Positions 1 through 11,660 of a stretch of DNA of 64,000 nt are shown one piece after another. The notes under the pieces are model-generated. The model did not search any database. It saw only the letters and a program-made list of their open reading frames with translations, and was not told the DNA's origin. How positions within the stretch are numbered: the first letter of the stretch is position 1; each line of letters starts with the position of its first letter. The translations under genes were made by a program, and so were the position numbers. This DNA is from Naematelia aurantialba (taxonomy: Eukaryota; Basidiomycota; Tremellomycetes; Tremellales; Naemateliaceae): positions 1,798,001-1,862,000 of the forward strand of contig JAKFAO010000003.1 in NCBI GenBank assembly GCA_021527695.1, read 5' to 3'.

Positions 1-434
1 TCTCCCAAGCCGAGGCAGCATGCAAGGAGGCGCTGGCCATTGACCCCGAGTGCGATGTGGCTGTCGCTACACTTGCACAGCTCTCGCTCCAGCAGGGCAA
101 GATTGACGAGGCGATCGAGTGGTTTGAGCAGAGTGCCAAGCTTGCGCGCACGCAGGACGAGCTGTTCAATGCTATCCGATGTGAGTGCTGTTTCCCTTCT
201 CCGTTCCTATCTTGCCTTCCTGCGCTGCCTCCTTCCCTCTTCCTGATTCCCCTCCTGCCAACGGGGCAGAAACGAGTGTGCCGAATGCGTCGGAGTGACG
301 GACTCCTGGTGTGAATCGCGTCGAGTGCTTAGCTGACGACCACAGTCGAGAAGATGAGCAGGACCCAGAAGGACTTCTTGCGGGATTACCCCGAGATGGC
401 GGGGATGCTCAGCCAGATGGCGGGGCAGATGTAG
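1..434 (+). CDS. TOM70: TOM70 mitochondrial import receptor, 3' end (partial)
   Basis: Only the C-terminus is present; the gene starts upstream of the window. Exons are 1-180 and 346-434, with a 165-bp GTGAGT...CACAG intron. The first exon reads as a TPR repeat ([20 protein letters not shown], then [20 protein letters not shown]). The last exon completes Phe at the splice and ends in a Met/Gln-rich tail ([13 protein letters not shown], then stop). Tom70 is the outer-membrane receptor that takes Hsp70/Hsp90-bound carrier precursors from the cytosol; its C-terminal TPRs bind preproteins. The TPR followed by a short helical tail fits the C-terminus of fungal Tom70. Another TPR protein cannot be excluded from about 90 residues. 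Confidence 0.75.
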
Positions 435-1506
435 TGGGGATGTTGTGCGCACCAGCGGAGTGGGGAGGATGCGAGGGAATGGGCGGGGAGATGGACTAGG
501 AAGGCATGTTGGCAGGAGGGCGAAGGCGAGCGAGGCAGCGCAGGGACCTCCATCAGTCTGGGCTATAATCCACGTCCATGCATCACATCACCACTGCATG
601 TCGTGCAGCGACATTTCGTTGTTACGACTGAGGGGTTTGTCGACGGAGATGAGACATGTGGATGGAGATGAGACATGTGGATGGAGATGAGAGTTTGGCT
701 GGCGGTGAGTATTAATTCAGGCTGCGGGTGTGAATGATTGAGGCTCCGAGTACTCCAAGCGAATGATCGAGGCTGCGAGTACCAGGGCGAACTGAGACTG
801 CTCTAACCCAGTACCTACCATAGGCTTCGACTTGCCGGTATGGAAAACAGCGAGCTACTGGGCGTATTCATCGAAACTCGACGGAAGCCAAGGCCAAGGA
901 GCAAACTGTCCTGAAGGGGATGCATGGCAATTTGATCACTGAGATAAGAGGAGAGGCCTCGCAGCAATACGTAATATGTACGGACCACCGTCCCCGCCCA
1001 ACCCTACGCCGTGCCGCGCCTCTGCCGAGGGAGACGGTACGGCCTTCACGCGAAGGGAGAAGCAAAGGGAACTCAGACGCCCGAGGACCGTCGACCGTGT
1101 GGTCTAGGTCCTGCTCTGACCTGCAGATTGACGCTCGACTATCCGTGGGCCCTGGCCCGTGGCGACACGAGCAAGGAGGGAGAGGAGCAACCGGGGAAGG
1201 TAGATCGCAGGCCGCCGCACGACCATATTGGTCTGAAGAGCGGTCGAGCGCACAGCATCGAATTTCGTGCGCCAGCGCGACGGGCGGAAGGAGAGTTATC
1301 ACGGCTGTGGTGTTCCAATGGAGGAGCTGGAATGCCACGTGTGTCTGTGAGTGTGTTGGGTGGGAGGGTATGGCAGCTTGCCACACTGGCAAGTTGCGGT
1401 AATTTCCGCTCCGATAGGCTGCTCAAGAGGTGTCCAAGGTGTATACATACATATACATACATACGTATACTGCTCGGTATTCTGACAGCTCGACGGCGAC
1501 ATCGCC
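435..1506. other. Intergenic region, TOM70 to NDUFS4
   Basis: No supportable gene. Overlapping open frames on both strands at 870-1920 have no domain logic and are GC-driven. At 645-691 there is a 19-bp direct repeat (about 2.5 copies, core gagatgagacatgtgg). A TA-rich stretch with alternating tacata lies at about 1442-1470, just upstream of the NDUFS4 start and probably within its promoter or 5' UTR. Confidence 0.5.
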
Positions 1507-3017
1507 ATGTCGCTCCTCCCCGCCCGCGCTGTGCTCGCGTGCACCCTCCGTCCCATGTCGTCCTTCTCCCATGCGCACGCCTACGCCTACTCTGCCCGGC
1601 CCCTCCCCATCCCCCAGGGCCAGAACCAGCGCCTGGGCCAGCACCAGCGCCTGGGCCAGAGACAGCACCTTCAACGTCGCGCGCTCTCGTCCTCTCGCCC
1701 CGTCCAGGCCGACGCAGCTGCCGTCGACCCCCTCCCACAGTCGTCGTCCACACGCGCTCCGGCCGACCCCGCCCCGAAACCGACGAGCGGCGCACCGCAT
1801 ACCCCCGTGATGGATGTCGTAGAGCGAGGCACGGAGGACGGCGCGGTGGTGGCTGCCGAGGTCGTTTCCGGCGCGCCGGGTGAGTTGGCGTCGTGTCGCT
1901 TCGGTTGTGTTTGGGCATCGGTATGTCACTGGGGGGGGATGAGCTGGGTGTGCTTGGTGCGAGATGGAAGGAAGGCTATTTGAGCCACGCTAGGCTGCTT
2001 GAATAGAGACAAGGAAGGACAAGAGGAGAGGCGTCGAAGGTCGGAGAGGATATACGGTGTGGGCAAGGGCACAGTCATAAACGAACTGTAATCCTATGGC
2101 TGCATGGCCCAATCTACTTGTCCTGAATCCATTCGACGTGTCGCGGTGCTGCTACCCTTCAACTTCCCATCAGGTGGAATGCTCCTTCCGACCATCCCTC
2201 CTCTCTCATACAATCCGTTGCTGTTCGTCACCGTCTTCGCGTCTTCGTGACATACGATCTCTCCAGACTGGCACGCCGCTGACACACGCCACAGCCGAGC
2301 TCCAGTATCGCCAAGTACGCATCTTCAAGCCCACAAAGTCCACGATGCAGTCCGCCAAAGGCAAGACCAGGCGCTGGATCTTGGACTGGGACGTGCTGCC
2401 CGGTGCGGGGCGGTGGGAGAACCCGCTCATGGGCTGGGCGAGCAGTGCCGATTATATGCAGGGGACGAGCTTGGCGTTCAGGTCGCGCGACGCGGCTGTT
2501 GCTTTTGTGAGTCGGCGGTGTCGGGTCACTGTCGCTGTTCCCACTTGTCTGTCGGTCTCACTTCACTGTTGATGTTGTTCGTCTCTGGCATCAGCCTCTC
2601 GCTCTTCTCTGGCACCATGGAGCCGCTCGCTCTGGCTCCGTATGCCGCTCGCTCTGGCTCATCGTGTCCATCCTGCTCTGCCTGCTACGCCTTCCTGCTA
2701 CGCCTTCCTGCTACGCCTCGACACCTCCATTGATGAGCCCGCTGAACCCGCTGACGCCTGCAGGCCGAGAAGCAGGGCTGGAACTACATCGTCTCGGAGC
2801 CCAAGGTCGCCAAGATCCCGCCAAAGAATTATGGTGCGTTGCGTCTTCCTCTCGCCTCGGCCATCTCGTTCCTTCTCGCGGTTCCTCCTTGGAGACAACA
2901 GATCTCCACCTCCACCTCCATTCCATTCCCTTCTTGTCTATGACGATGCGCTGACAGCCCGCAGCGAGCAACTACGTGCACATCCCGGGCAAGCTGCGGA
3001 TCCACCATACCAAGTAG
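1507..3017 (+). CDS. NDUFS4: NADH:ubiquinone oxidoreductase 18-21 kDa subunit (NDUFS4 family, complex I)
   Basis: Exons 1507-1879, 2295-2506, 2764-2833, 2965-3017; 235 aa. The conserved core follows the first intron: QVRIFKPTKSTMQS, then RWENPLMGWASSADYMQG and the C-terminal IPGKLRIHHTK. These match the NDUFS4/NUYM family closely, including the RWENPLMGW block. The first ~120 residues are rich in Arg, Ser, Ala and Gln with almost no acidic residues before residue ~70, as expected for a mitochondrial presequence; they contain a duplicated QRLGQ element. The subunit sits in the peripheral arm of complex I near the N-module and is needed for assembly and stability. The first intron is fixed by frame: the acceptor at 2294 restores SGAP-AELQYRQ, whereas the AG at 2266 breaks frame. 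Confidence 0.95.
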
Positions 3018-3581
3018 ATCAGAGCTCGCTCGATTCATGTATTCTATCCAATGCACCTTGCCTGCATAGTCCTCTACGCGCTGCTACGACTGGTGTATCC
3101 CCACTGCAGGCGATGTTTGGACGCTTTTGCGTGTGCTGGAAAGGCCAAGGATGGCGGCGGTAGACTCGCACTGGCTGCGTGTTTGGGTGTTCAAACCAAT
3201 ACATTTCTTTAATCGTTCGAACTTGGCGGCCAGTTGGAAGAGATCAGAGCAGCAGTAGATATACAGCTGGTGCTGATTTTGCAGCAGAATCAACGCATTG
3301 CCTGATTAATGGCTGCATGGACTGCGTTGCAGAGCTCTTCGTCGAAGACTGCAGGTGCAGGCTGCTACATGACCCCGCGTATGCGAAACGCCACTGCGCA
3401 GCCGTTGGGCAACGCAAGGCCGGGGAGTTTACAAGTACTACGGAGAGATACCCCGCGTGTCAACGCACCGGCACCCTCGTTTCTCCACCTGCCACTCTCC
3501 TTCCCGGACACCCGAACCCAACTCGTGACTTGTCCATCAACACCATTCCAGCTGCGTAGTCTCTCCATGTAGGGCTCCTTG

Positions 3582-3664
3582 CCATCTCCATCTCCATCTC
3601 CATCTCCATCTCCATCTCCATCTCCATCTCCATCTCCATCTCCATCTCCATCTCCATCTCCATC
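3582..3664. repeat. (CCATCT)n microsatellite
   Basis: About 14 near-perfect copies of the hexamer ccatct, followed by degenerate copies to about 3690. It lies downstream of NDUFS4 in non-coding DNA. Because the unit is 6 bp the array is open in several frames, which produces spurious Pro-Ser and Met-Glu reading frames. Confidence 0.9.
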
Positions 3665-4552
3665 TTCATCTCCTTCTCCACCTCCATCTCCATATGTAGC
3701 TCCATCCCCGGCCCCACCCTCCCTTCTGAAATCTCTTGTGCTGGTGCTTATTCTCGTCTTCCCCGCTCCCTGATGCTACGCTACAGAAGGAGCGTTGGCG
3801 CTGTGCTCGCTTGTTTGTTGATGGTGATGACGACCTAAACACGGGTGGGGAACTCCGCGGCCGTCCCTCTTCCCCCTCCTGGGGGGAATTGGGGTGAATC
3901 ACTAGCGGGGGAATCGGGAATGATCGGTCCGACCTTGCGATGCTTCGATTACATCACGAATCACACGAGCATCGTAATTGCGACGCCGCCGGGCAGACAG
4001 TGCGGTGGCGCCACGAGGCCACGGCGGCACAGCAGAGCCAGCAGACTCAGGGACTCGTCGTTTGCCGCCGGCAGCGTGTCATTCAGGGTCTTCCTACCTT
4101 GGCGGTCCTCTAGCGTCAATTTCTTTTTCTTCTCTATTCCCGCCTGTTTCCCTCGTCGCGCTCCTCGTAGTGTGAGGACGTTGCGCCACCGACCTCATTC
4201 CCCCCGAAACATGGGACATAACCACCGCCAGGGATCGCATCCAACTGCCAGGTGCGGCATGCTAGCCACGACCGAAGGGGGGTCGAATGAAAATTTTTCT
4301 TGTGGACAAGTACACCGTGCAAGCCGCACGCGTCGGCGGTTAAACCTGCCGACGGGAGCGGGGTTCAAGACAGCAAGCCCGCGAGATGAGCTGCATCGCA
4401 TAGACTTCGGATGGAAATCATGCATGTTCCCCAAAGGAGGATACGACGAGCCAGCTCAGGGATCTAGGAGCCGTCGAAGCACTTCCGGGGTGCTCTGACG
4501 CTTCTGGGTGGATGGGCGAAAACGTCAATACACCGTCGGTAGCTCGGGGAGG

Positions 4553-4680
4553 AGGGGAGAGGGAGGAGGAGGGAGGAGGAGGGAGGAGGAGGGAGGAGGA
4601 GGGAGGAGGAGGGAGGAAGAGGGAGGAGGGGGGAGGGAGGAGGAAGAGGGGGTGAAGGGTGAGGAAGAGGGGCCGAGAGG
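4553..4680. repeat. Purine tract (GGGAGGA-type repeats) upstream of the sugar transporter
   Basis: One strand is almost pure G/A for about 130 bp, built from ggaggaggga units. It ends 16 bp before a TATATAA element and about 200 bp before the transporter start codon. Such tracts can form triplexes or exclude nucleosomes; whether this one regulates transcription is inference. Confidence 0.8.
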
Positions 4681-4695
4681 GGGGTGAAAAGCAGA

Positions 4696-4702
4696 TATAT
4701 AA
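4696..4702 (+). promoter_or_regulatory. TATA-like box of the MFS sugar transporter gene
   Basis: The sequence tatataa lies about 190 bp upstream of the ATG at 4890, directly after the purine tract. Position and sequence fit a TATA element; no start site is known. Confidence 0.45.
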
Positions 4703-4889
4703 CGACTGTGCCCCCGCCGTTCCGACTTTGACATTGTTTTCCACTGTGCGCCAAAGCTCGTCCTCTATACGGCAGCTCTATACCCGCGCCCTCACCACTG
4801 TACACACACTGGCTTCCCACCCACACTGACTGATCCTCACCCACAGGCGTAGACACTACTCAGACGCATTCCCATAGCACCCACGCACC

Positions 4890-7420
4890 ATGGCCATTTC
4901 ATTCATGGCCACCTCGAACGAGCGGGCGGCAGCGATCAACGCCCGTGGCGGGCTCGCCAAATACGGCGGCCTCAACGGCACCCCCCTGTTGGTGGCTATC
5001 GTCGCTATCGCCACCTGCGGTTTCTCCCTCTTTGGCTACGATCAGGGTGAGCTCCCTGTCTCTTCTACCGCTCCTCTTCTATTCCTCCTCTTCTACCCTT
5101 CCTCTTCTACCCTTCCTCTTCTAACCCTCTTCTACTAACCCTCCTCCTCTGAGCCATCCCAGAATACCCTCTGCCATCCTGTATATCGGCGCTGTGTTGC
5201 GCTCGGGATGGGAAGTTATGTATGTGACTCGCACGCCGCTGACCTCACCAGGTTTGATGTCTGGAATCATCGCGTCTACCCAATTTAACGATGAATTCCC
5301 CGCCACCAAGCAAAATGGCTCGGACGACGTGCACGCCGGCACTGTCCAGGGCACCGTCACCTCGTGCTACGAGGTCGGCTGTTTCTTCGGCGCCCTGTTT
5401 GCCTACTTTGCAGGCGAACGTATGGGCCGACGCAGAATGATGATGTTGGGCGGATTCATCATGATCATTGGCACGATTATCACCTGCTCCGCATTTGGTC
5501 CCGGATCCCCAGGTGGAAACGTCGGTGGCTTTGTGCAGTTCTTTGTTGGCCGTGTGAGTAGCCCTTATCTTCTCGTCTCTTCCCCGTCTCCTCCTGCCAA
5601 GTGGACTTCTCTTTTCCATCCCTTCCTCACGCCACGGCCTCGAACCAGCTTCTCCTACCACGGTCCGCTTCCCTTTCCCTCCACCACCCAGCCAAGTCGG
5701 ACTGTACTCACACCCTACAGGTCACCACAGGGGTCGGAAACGGCGCCAACACGGCCACCATCCCATCATGGGTCGCTGAGTCGTCTAAGGCGCACAACCG
5801 AGGATTCCTCATTTGCATGGAAGCGTCCACTGTCGCGGTCGGCACTGTGATTGCTTATTGGATGGACTTTGGCCTTTCTTACGTCAACGTGAGTCGGACC
5901 CTGCCTGCACTTTGGTCTTAGCGTGATGCGTTGGTACGTGCAGCGGCTGACTGTCTCTAGTCGAGCGTGTCGTGGCGATTCCCCATCGCCTTCCAGATCG
6001 TCTTTGCTCTCATCCTCATGGCCGGTGTCGCGGTGCTCCCTGAATCACCCCGTTGGCTTATGGTCCACGGACACGACGACGAGGCTCTTCGCGTGGTCGC
6101 TGCTCTAGGCGGTAACAGCGTCACGGACGAGATTTCCATTATCGAGAAGAACAAAGGTGAGTCGAGTCCCTTGTATTGTTTAGTCCCTTGCACCTCTTGA
6201 GACCCTGGTCCCTCTTGTGGCTTGTGCCAAATGCACATCCAAACATACCCGCCCGCCACCGACCTCCCGCCACCCAACTGGACTCCATGTAGAAGCACAT
6301 CTGACTCGGTTCAGTTGCCGATGCCATTGCCGCGCAGCAGTCCTTCGCTGCCAGCCGAAAGAGCGACATTCTCAAGGGCGGCAAGCAGCAGCACCTCCGT
6401 CGTGCACTTGTTGGTGCATCTACCCAGCTTTTCCAGCAAATTGGTGGCTGTAATGCGTAAGCTCCACCGATACCTCTGGCACTGCACCCGTGGCTGACGT
6501 CTTCCAGTGTCATCTACTACTCTACTATCCTGTTTGAGAACCAGATCGGTCTCGAGACCCGGCTGTCGCTCATTCTGGGCGGCGTGTTGTCGATCGTCTA
6601 TGCCATCTTTGCGCTGCTGTCGTTCTTCCTCGTCGAGAAGGTGGGCCGTCGCAAGCTGTTCCTGATCGGCACGTTTGGCCAAGGCGCGGCCATGTTCATC
6701 ACGTTTGGCTGCCTGCTTCCCGGCCAGGGCTCGCCGACGGGCCAGATGTCGGCGTCTGCGCGCCAGTCGGCCAAGGGCGCCGCGTTCGGGCTGTACATGT
6801 TCATTGCGTTCTTCGGTGCGACCTGGCTCCCGCTGCCGTGGCTGTACCCTGCCGAGCTCAACTCGATGGCGGTGCGCACGCAGGCCAACGCCATTTCGAC
6901 CATGACCAACTGGCTGTCCAACTTTCTGGTCGTGCAGGTGCTGCCGACGATGACGGCCTCGATCGGGGCGTACACGTTCCTGCTGTTCGCGCTGGCGAAC
7001 GTCATCTTCCTGCCGTTCATCTACTTCTTCTACCCCGAGACGTCTGGCCGCACGCTCGAGGAGCTCGACGTCGTCTTTGCGCATGCGCACCTCGTCAAGC
7101 GCCGCCCGACGATCATCGCCGACGAGCTGCCCAAGCTCACCGACCACCAGATCCAGACCATGACGGAGCGATACGACATCCACGGCGGCGCCGCCGACGT
7201 CGAGATCGGCACGAGCTACGGCGCCGCAGAGGGCACAGCAGGGCCCGACACGACGCTCCCGCCCGTCGCGCCGGACGTGTACAACAAGGCCGAGGCGGCT
7301 CCCGGCCGCCTCGGCTCGAGGACCGACAGCCAGTCGGACACGGAGACCAGAGTGCCCACGCCGACGGGGATCAACGAGAAGCTCGACGGCGGTCTCAACG
7401 ACAAGCCAGAGGGCAACTAG
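4890..7420 (+). CDS. MFS sugar transporter (SP family)
   Basis: Exons 4890-5046, 5252-5553, 5721-5888, 5961-6156, 6315-6456, 6508-7420; 625 aa. All junctions keep frame and rebuild family motifs: FGYDQGLMSGII in TM1, ERMGRRRMMM after TM2, PESPRWL at the end of the first half, QQIGGCNAVIYYST in TM7, and PETSGRTLEELD after TM12 (about residue 498). This is the 12-TM sugar porter plan of the fungal SP family (hexose or lactose-permease-like). The substrate cannot be read from sequence. The ~110-residue cytosolic tail is long and acidic/Ala-rich. The start codon is the first ATG after the TATA-like element and leaves a short cytosolic N-terminus. The second sugar transporter in this window (41667-44287) is only distantly similar. 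Confidence 0.94.
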
Positions 7421-8505
7421 ACCAAGGCATCGGCGTGCACTACAGCTCTCTCACACAACTATCCCCTCTTCACAGCTCACAGCCCACCTCCCACGTTCCC
7501 ATGTTTGGATTCATACTCCCACGTTGGATTCATACTCCCACCTTTGGATTCATACACCCTCCCACCTGTGGATTCATACACCCAAGGGGCCACCACTGCC
7601 CCTTGACCGCACTCTGTCGTTTGCAGTAGCAACCGCACCTGTAGCCTTAGTTGGGGCCGCTCGGCAGGAGCGCCATAGTATAGCCTAGATCGTACCTAGA
7701 TGCAGTCGTTGCACTGTCGTCTTTCCCTGGCGCTCTGCGGCCAACTAACCGGTTCGCCGAATACTACGAGCACTACGAGCACTACAAGCACTGCGAGCAC
7801 TACGGGCACGACGAGCACTACGAGCACTACGAGCTCTACTGTACGAGCACTAGGTCCACTACCGGCGCTACGGACACTCGGCGGTCGACTCGAAACTGCT
7901 AGACGGTCAGTGTCAGTGTCGTTCGAGTGCTGGCGCTGTGCTAGACCGCTCCCTAGAGAGGGTGGCGGTGTGGAGATATCGCGGTATCGCGGTATCGCGC
8001 CTCTGCAACGTCTAGGGCCTGGCACAGTGTACTCGTACCACTCGCACCACTCGGAACCAAGAGCAAATCCTTCATTCGACACCACGACGTGCCTGTATAT
8101 TTTGCCACTTCAACGTCCAGTTACGCCTGTATTTTTCTGCCTGTCCACTCGTTCGGCTCCACTCGCTCGGCGGCCGCGCTGGCCCTGGCACAAGTACTGC
8201 CCGGGCTGATACTCCTGCTTGCTCCTCCCTCCTCTTACTTGCCTCCTTCCTCCCCCCTACACCGTATACCTCGTGTCTATCGATCTACCCTCCCCCTACA
8301 CCTCGTGGTCTATCTATCGATCGATCCTCCCCCCCCCCCCCCAAAAAAAAAAAAGAAATACCTTGTTGTCTATAATCTACTCATCCTTCGTCGGCAGGTC
8401 TTCAGCCTGGCGCACGAAATCGCCCTCGGCGCCCTCGTGTTGGTGGTCGAGGTGTTTTCCGCTCCTGCGCACACTCAGCCGTCGCCATTCGGCTGATCCG
8501 CCGAC
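7421..8505. other. Intergenic region between convergent genes, rich in short repeats
   Basis: This separates the convergent 3' ends of the sugar transporter and the AIG2-PLP fusion gene. It holds four imperfect ~21-bp copies around ttggattcatactccca at 7498-7587, a run of (ACTACGAGC)-type units at 7763-7846, and a homopolymer block (poly-C then poly-A) at 8331-8354. No supportable gene. Confidence 0.6.
7763..7846. repeat. (CACTACGAG)n minisatellite
   Basis: About eight 9-bp units of the form cactacgag, with variants. Non-coding; it gives Ser-Thr-rich spurious frames. Confidence 0.8.
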
Positions 8506-11500
8506 TCACCTGATCCCTTCACAGATCTTGCCCAACACATCGGCGACTGCATCGAAATCGCTCAACTAATCATGTCAGTCTCGAAACTAACTCCCTTCCC
8601 TCCTCTCCCGCAATACACCGTGTTCACCTCGCGCACCGTTCCACCGTGTAGGGAGGCGACAGGAGAGAGCGAAACAACAAGACAACTCACCTCGTTCCAT
8701 ACCTGCACCGAGAACCGCGCCCACCACTTGCCTGCGTGCCGGTACTGCCGCAGATCAGCACCGTTCCACGTCTCAGATGAGAAGACACTGTACTCGGAGG
8801 GAAGGGACGGCGTGGAGCTCGAGAGTGAATGCGTTTAGAGCAATGGTGCAGGTCAAGAAGGACGTCGAGACTCACCGGTGCGGCGTAACAATTGCCCGCA
8901 AACAACCCGTCTTCAAAATACTTGAGTTGCTTGGACGTTTCTTCCACGTCCTTCGGCTCGGGCACATTCGGCAACTCCACATTCACCTAGGTGCATCGTT
9001 ACTCCACATCGGGGCTTCAGGTCCACCGCGATCAAAACAAGCACGTACCATGGCAGCTGTCAATTCACCTTCGGCATTCTCCATGATCGAAGTTGCCCAC
9101 CTCTTGCGGAGCCTCTTGCCGCCCCTTTCAAATCCGTTCAGCATATACCCACACGCGTGTATGAGATGGCGAGAGGGAGAAAGCACAGGCCAATGACGCA
9201 CTGCACAGCTAGAGAATGACAGTACTCCATGATTCGATCTTCACCGCCGATCTGTTCGCGGAACTCGAGCGCCGGCTTGATCGACATGAATGGAGTCCAG
9301 TCTTGCGTGCCCGTCCAATCATACTGCCCTCCGTTAGCATGTCTCGAAAGACCAAGATTCGACAAAATACGTCAACTCACCTGCTTCACGAACGACCACG
9401 GACGGCTGATACCCTCCGTAGGGTACTTTGTCGACTCGTATCCTGCCGATGTGGGGAACGAGGATCTCATGAGGTGTTGGTTTCTGCACCGCGTGAGCTT
9501 CTAATTAGAGCTACTCAGTTGCAGTCTACTCACTTGACGGGCACATACATCACTGAACCTCCTCGATGACTGGGCGGATCAGTAACCAACTGCTACTACA
9601 ACGCCTCGTTCTCTCATCACCAAGAGCTAACGAACCTCAGAAGCCACTTGTGGCAATTCTATCCTCTGGCGTCAGCGAAACATTACCGTCTAGTCCTTAG
9701 GCAACACGTACCGACACCCAGAAGTCACAATCGGCGCGTTTGACATCCGTCTTGATCTGCCCGATAGCATGTGCCGCATCGACGAGGCTGAATATCCCGT
9801 ATTTGTGACACAGTCCAACAAGCTCTTCCCATGGAAAGACAACCCTGGAACCCAAGCTCAGCCCCAAAATGAATCTCCACGACCGTTCAACGTACCCTGG
9901 GTTGCTGGCGATGGCGTCGATGACTAGCATTCGTACCCTCTTATCCTGGGTAAGACCGATAGGTCGCGCCTCGCCACTGTAGTTGGGCGTGGCGATTTCG
10001 TTGTGTTTCTCCAAAACTCCTTCCGTCTTCTGCACAACCTCCGCGTGAGAGCACGGGAATGCCACATCGATGACTTCAAGCGTCACGCCTGGGTGGCGAT
10101 CACAGATGTATTTCATGGTTTGACCGACTGCTCCGTACGTTGTCGAGTCTGTCCACAACTTCAGCGATGTGCGCCGACAACGTCATCTCAGTGAAGCGAC
10201 CCGGAGCGGGAAACCGCAGATGGAAGAGGGAAAGGAGGAAGAAAGAGTGCAACTTTAGGCGCTCACAGATCAAGATGATATCGCCTGCAGACCAGTTGAT
10301 GTTGGCAACAACAGTGTTGATGCCATGCGTGGCATTCGGAACAATGACCACTTCGTCCGTGCCCGCGCCAATGAGTTTTGCCGTCCGCTCCCTCACATCG
10401 TCCAGTAGAGGGAAGTATGAGCGGCGCATGAAAAGATCAGGCTTTGCCTCGATCTCATCAGACAACTTGCGCATCGCTTCGATCACTGGTCGAGGTGGAG
10501 ATCCGTAAGAGCCTGTTGACGACAAGATTATCAGTAATTTGAGCGTATCATCTTTGCTGTCATCCAGACCGACCATGATTCAAGTTGACATCTAGGGAGC
10601 GCAAGTGTCAGCGGACACGCATCAACTCAGACGCTGAAGGACGCACAGCCGGGAGCGAATTTCCAGTATTTCAGCATATTGTGACCGAATGTTGGATATC
10701 CCTCTTTGACCTTTCCCACGATTTGGGTCTCGTCTGCATCCTCCAGTGGCTGGGTAGGACTGTCAGGCAATGGTGTGAGCTCGCGAACCCCTGGTAACTG
10801 CTGTAGAGCGCGGTGCCGATCGACTTGGTCATATTCGGTAGAATTCGCGCCGACCCAAAGTGAGGCCTTGGCTGACAAGAACTCTTCGAGGCTGTTGAAA
10901 GTCAGTCGGAACTCTAGGCGTCTCTTCAGAACAGGAACTCCCCTCCACGTCTCCTTCACAAGGTCTTTCAAGGGCGCCGTCCACACGTAAGCCCATGCAT
11001 AAGCCGTGCCAACTGCTTCGTTCGTCTTTGCTTTCGTACTGATTTCAGGAGGCTTCGAGGCTGCATTTATCTTCGGGGAGAGTGTGTGTACATTCACCGT
11101 TTTGCGTGCATATTGCTGTTCCTGTCAGCGCAAATCGAATGGAGCTGGACGATGCAGCAACATGTGCGCGCCGACTGACATTGCCTTCGAAGATGTCTAG
11201 TGCTTGAACATCTTTGTAAGTCAAACCACAAACAAGCGTGCCCCGAGTATGGAGCTCCTCTTTTGAGGTAATCCTATGCGACCTTCAACATTTGGACGGA
11301 TGAAGATGGACGAGAGACTGACTGCGTATCGCCGACCAGGCGCCTCCTCTGTTCCTCATCTATGAGGGCCGGGTAGTCTTCGCCCTTCACGCAGTGACGG
11401 GTGTGTTTCTTTAAGGTGTCAACGTGGTTTACACCAGAGGGCAACAAGCAGGACGTACCGGCAGTAAGGCGTCTTGAAAGGTCAAGCCCTCGCCCTTATG

Positions 11501-11660
11501 GCCCAAGACACGGACCAGGATCGCAGGCACGCACAGCGTTCCGTAAAAGAAGACTGTTCCCACCAGTCAGCTCAAAGCATAGCATGAAATATGCACGCCA
11601 GAGGCACTTACAATTGAAAGGCTGCTCCTTAGCCTCAACAATAATATCCGACTCGGCCAT
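8506..11660 (-). CDS. Fusion protein: AIG2/GGCT-like domain plus class V aminotransferase-fold PLP enzyme
   Basis: 17 exons (minus order): 11612-11660, 11459-11553, 11323-11408, 11180-11273, 10647-11121, 10574-10591, 10267-10512, 9896-10148, 9712-9844, 9636-9658, 9534-9569, 9381-9483, 9202-9323, 9049-9124, 8876-8986, 8691-8744, 8506-8565; 677 aa. Residues ~17-200 are an AIG2/gamma-glutamylcyclotransferase fold: FFYGTL (19-23), TRHCVKGEDYPALI, and LDIFEGN with the presumed catalytic Glu106. From ~residue 250 it is a class V PLP enzyme: FGHNMLKYWKFAPGYVNLNHGSYG, DAAHAIGQ (Asp461, His464), NCHKW with Schiff-base Lys487, then HAGKWWARFSVQVWNE near the end. This half resembles the isopenicillin-N-epimerase/Egt2/cysteine-desulfurase-like group. 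Both halves lie in the single 475-nt exon 10647-11121 with no stop or ATG between them, so they are one protein. Substrate unknown; a role in gamma-glutamyl or cysteine-derived compounds is inferred. Confidence 0.9.

Larger units (their letters stand above)
3018..4889. other. Intergenic region, NDUFS4 to MFS transporter
   Basis: A 1.9-kb gap with no supportable gene. It contains a (CCATCT)n microsatellite at 3582-3664, a G/A-rich tract at 4553-4680 and a TATA-like box at 4696-4702 that belong to the promoter side of the transporter. Open frames here are either encoded by the microsatellite (Met-Glu or Pro-Ser runs) or lack any family resemblance. Confidence 0.5.

Noticed and set aside
1011..1918. 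Long overlapping open frames on both strands (Arg/Pro-rich) between TOM70 and NDUFS4
   Set aside because: High GC gives few stops; no domain, and the plus-strand frame runs through the NDUFS4 start in another frame.
3460..3773. Met-Glu and Pro-Ser repeat proteins
   Set aside because: Products of the (CCATCT)n microsatellite read in different frames.
10100..10576. A separate aminotransferase gene starting at the ATG at 10576
   Set aside because: That ATG lies inside the microexon/intron; the family motif YVNLNHGSYG requires splicing to upstream sequence, and the upstream exon reads straight from the AIG2-like domain.
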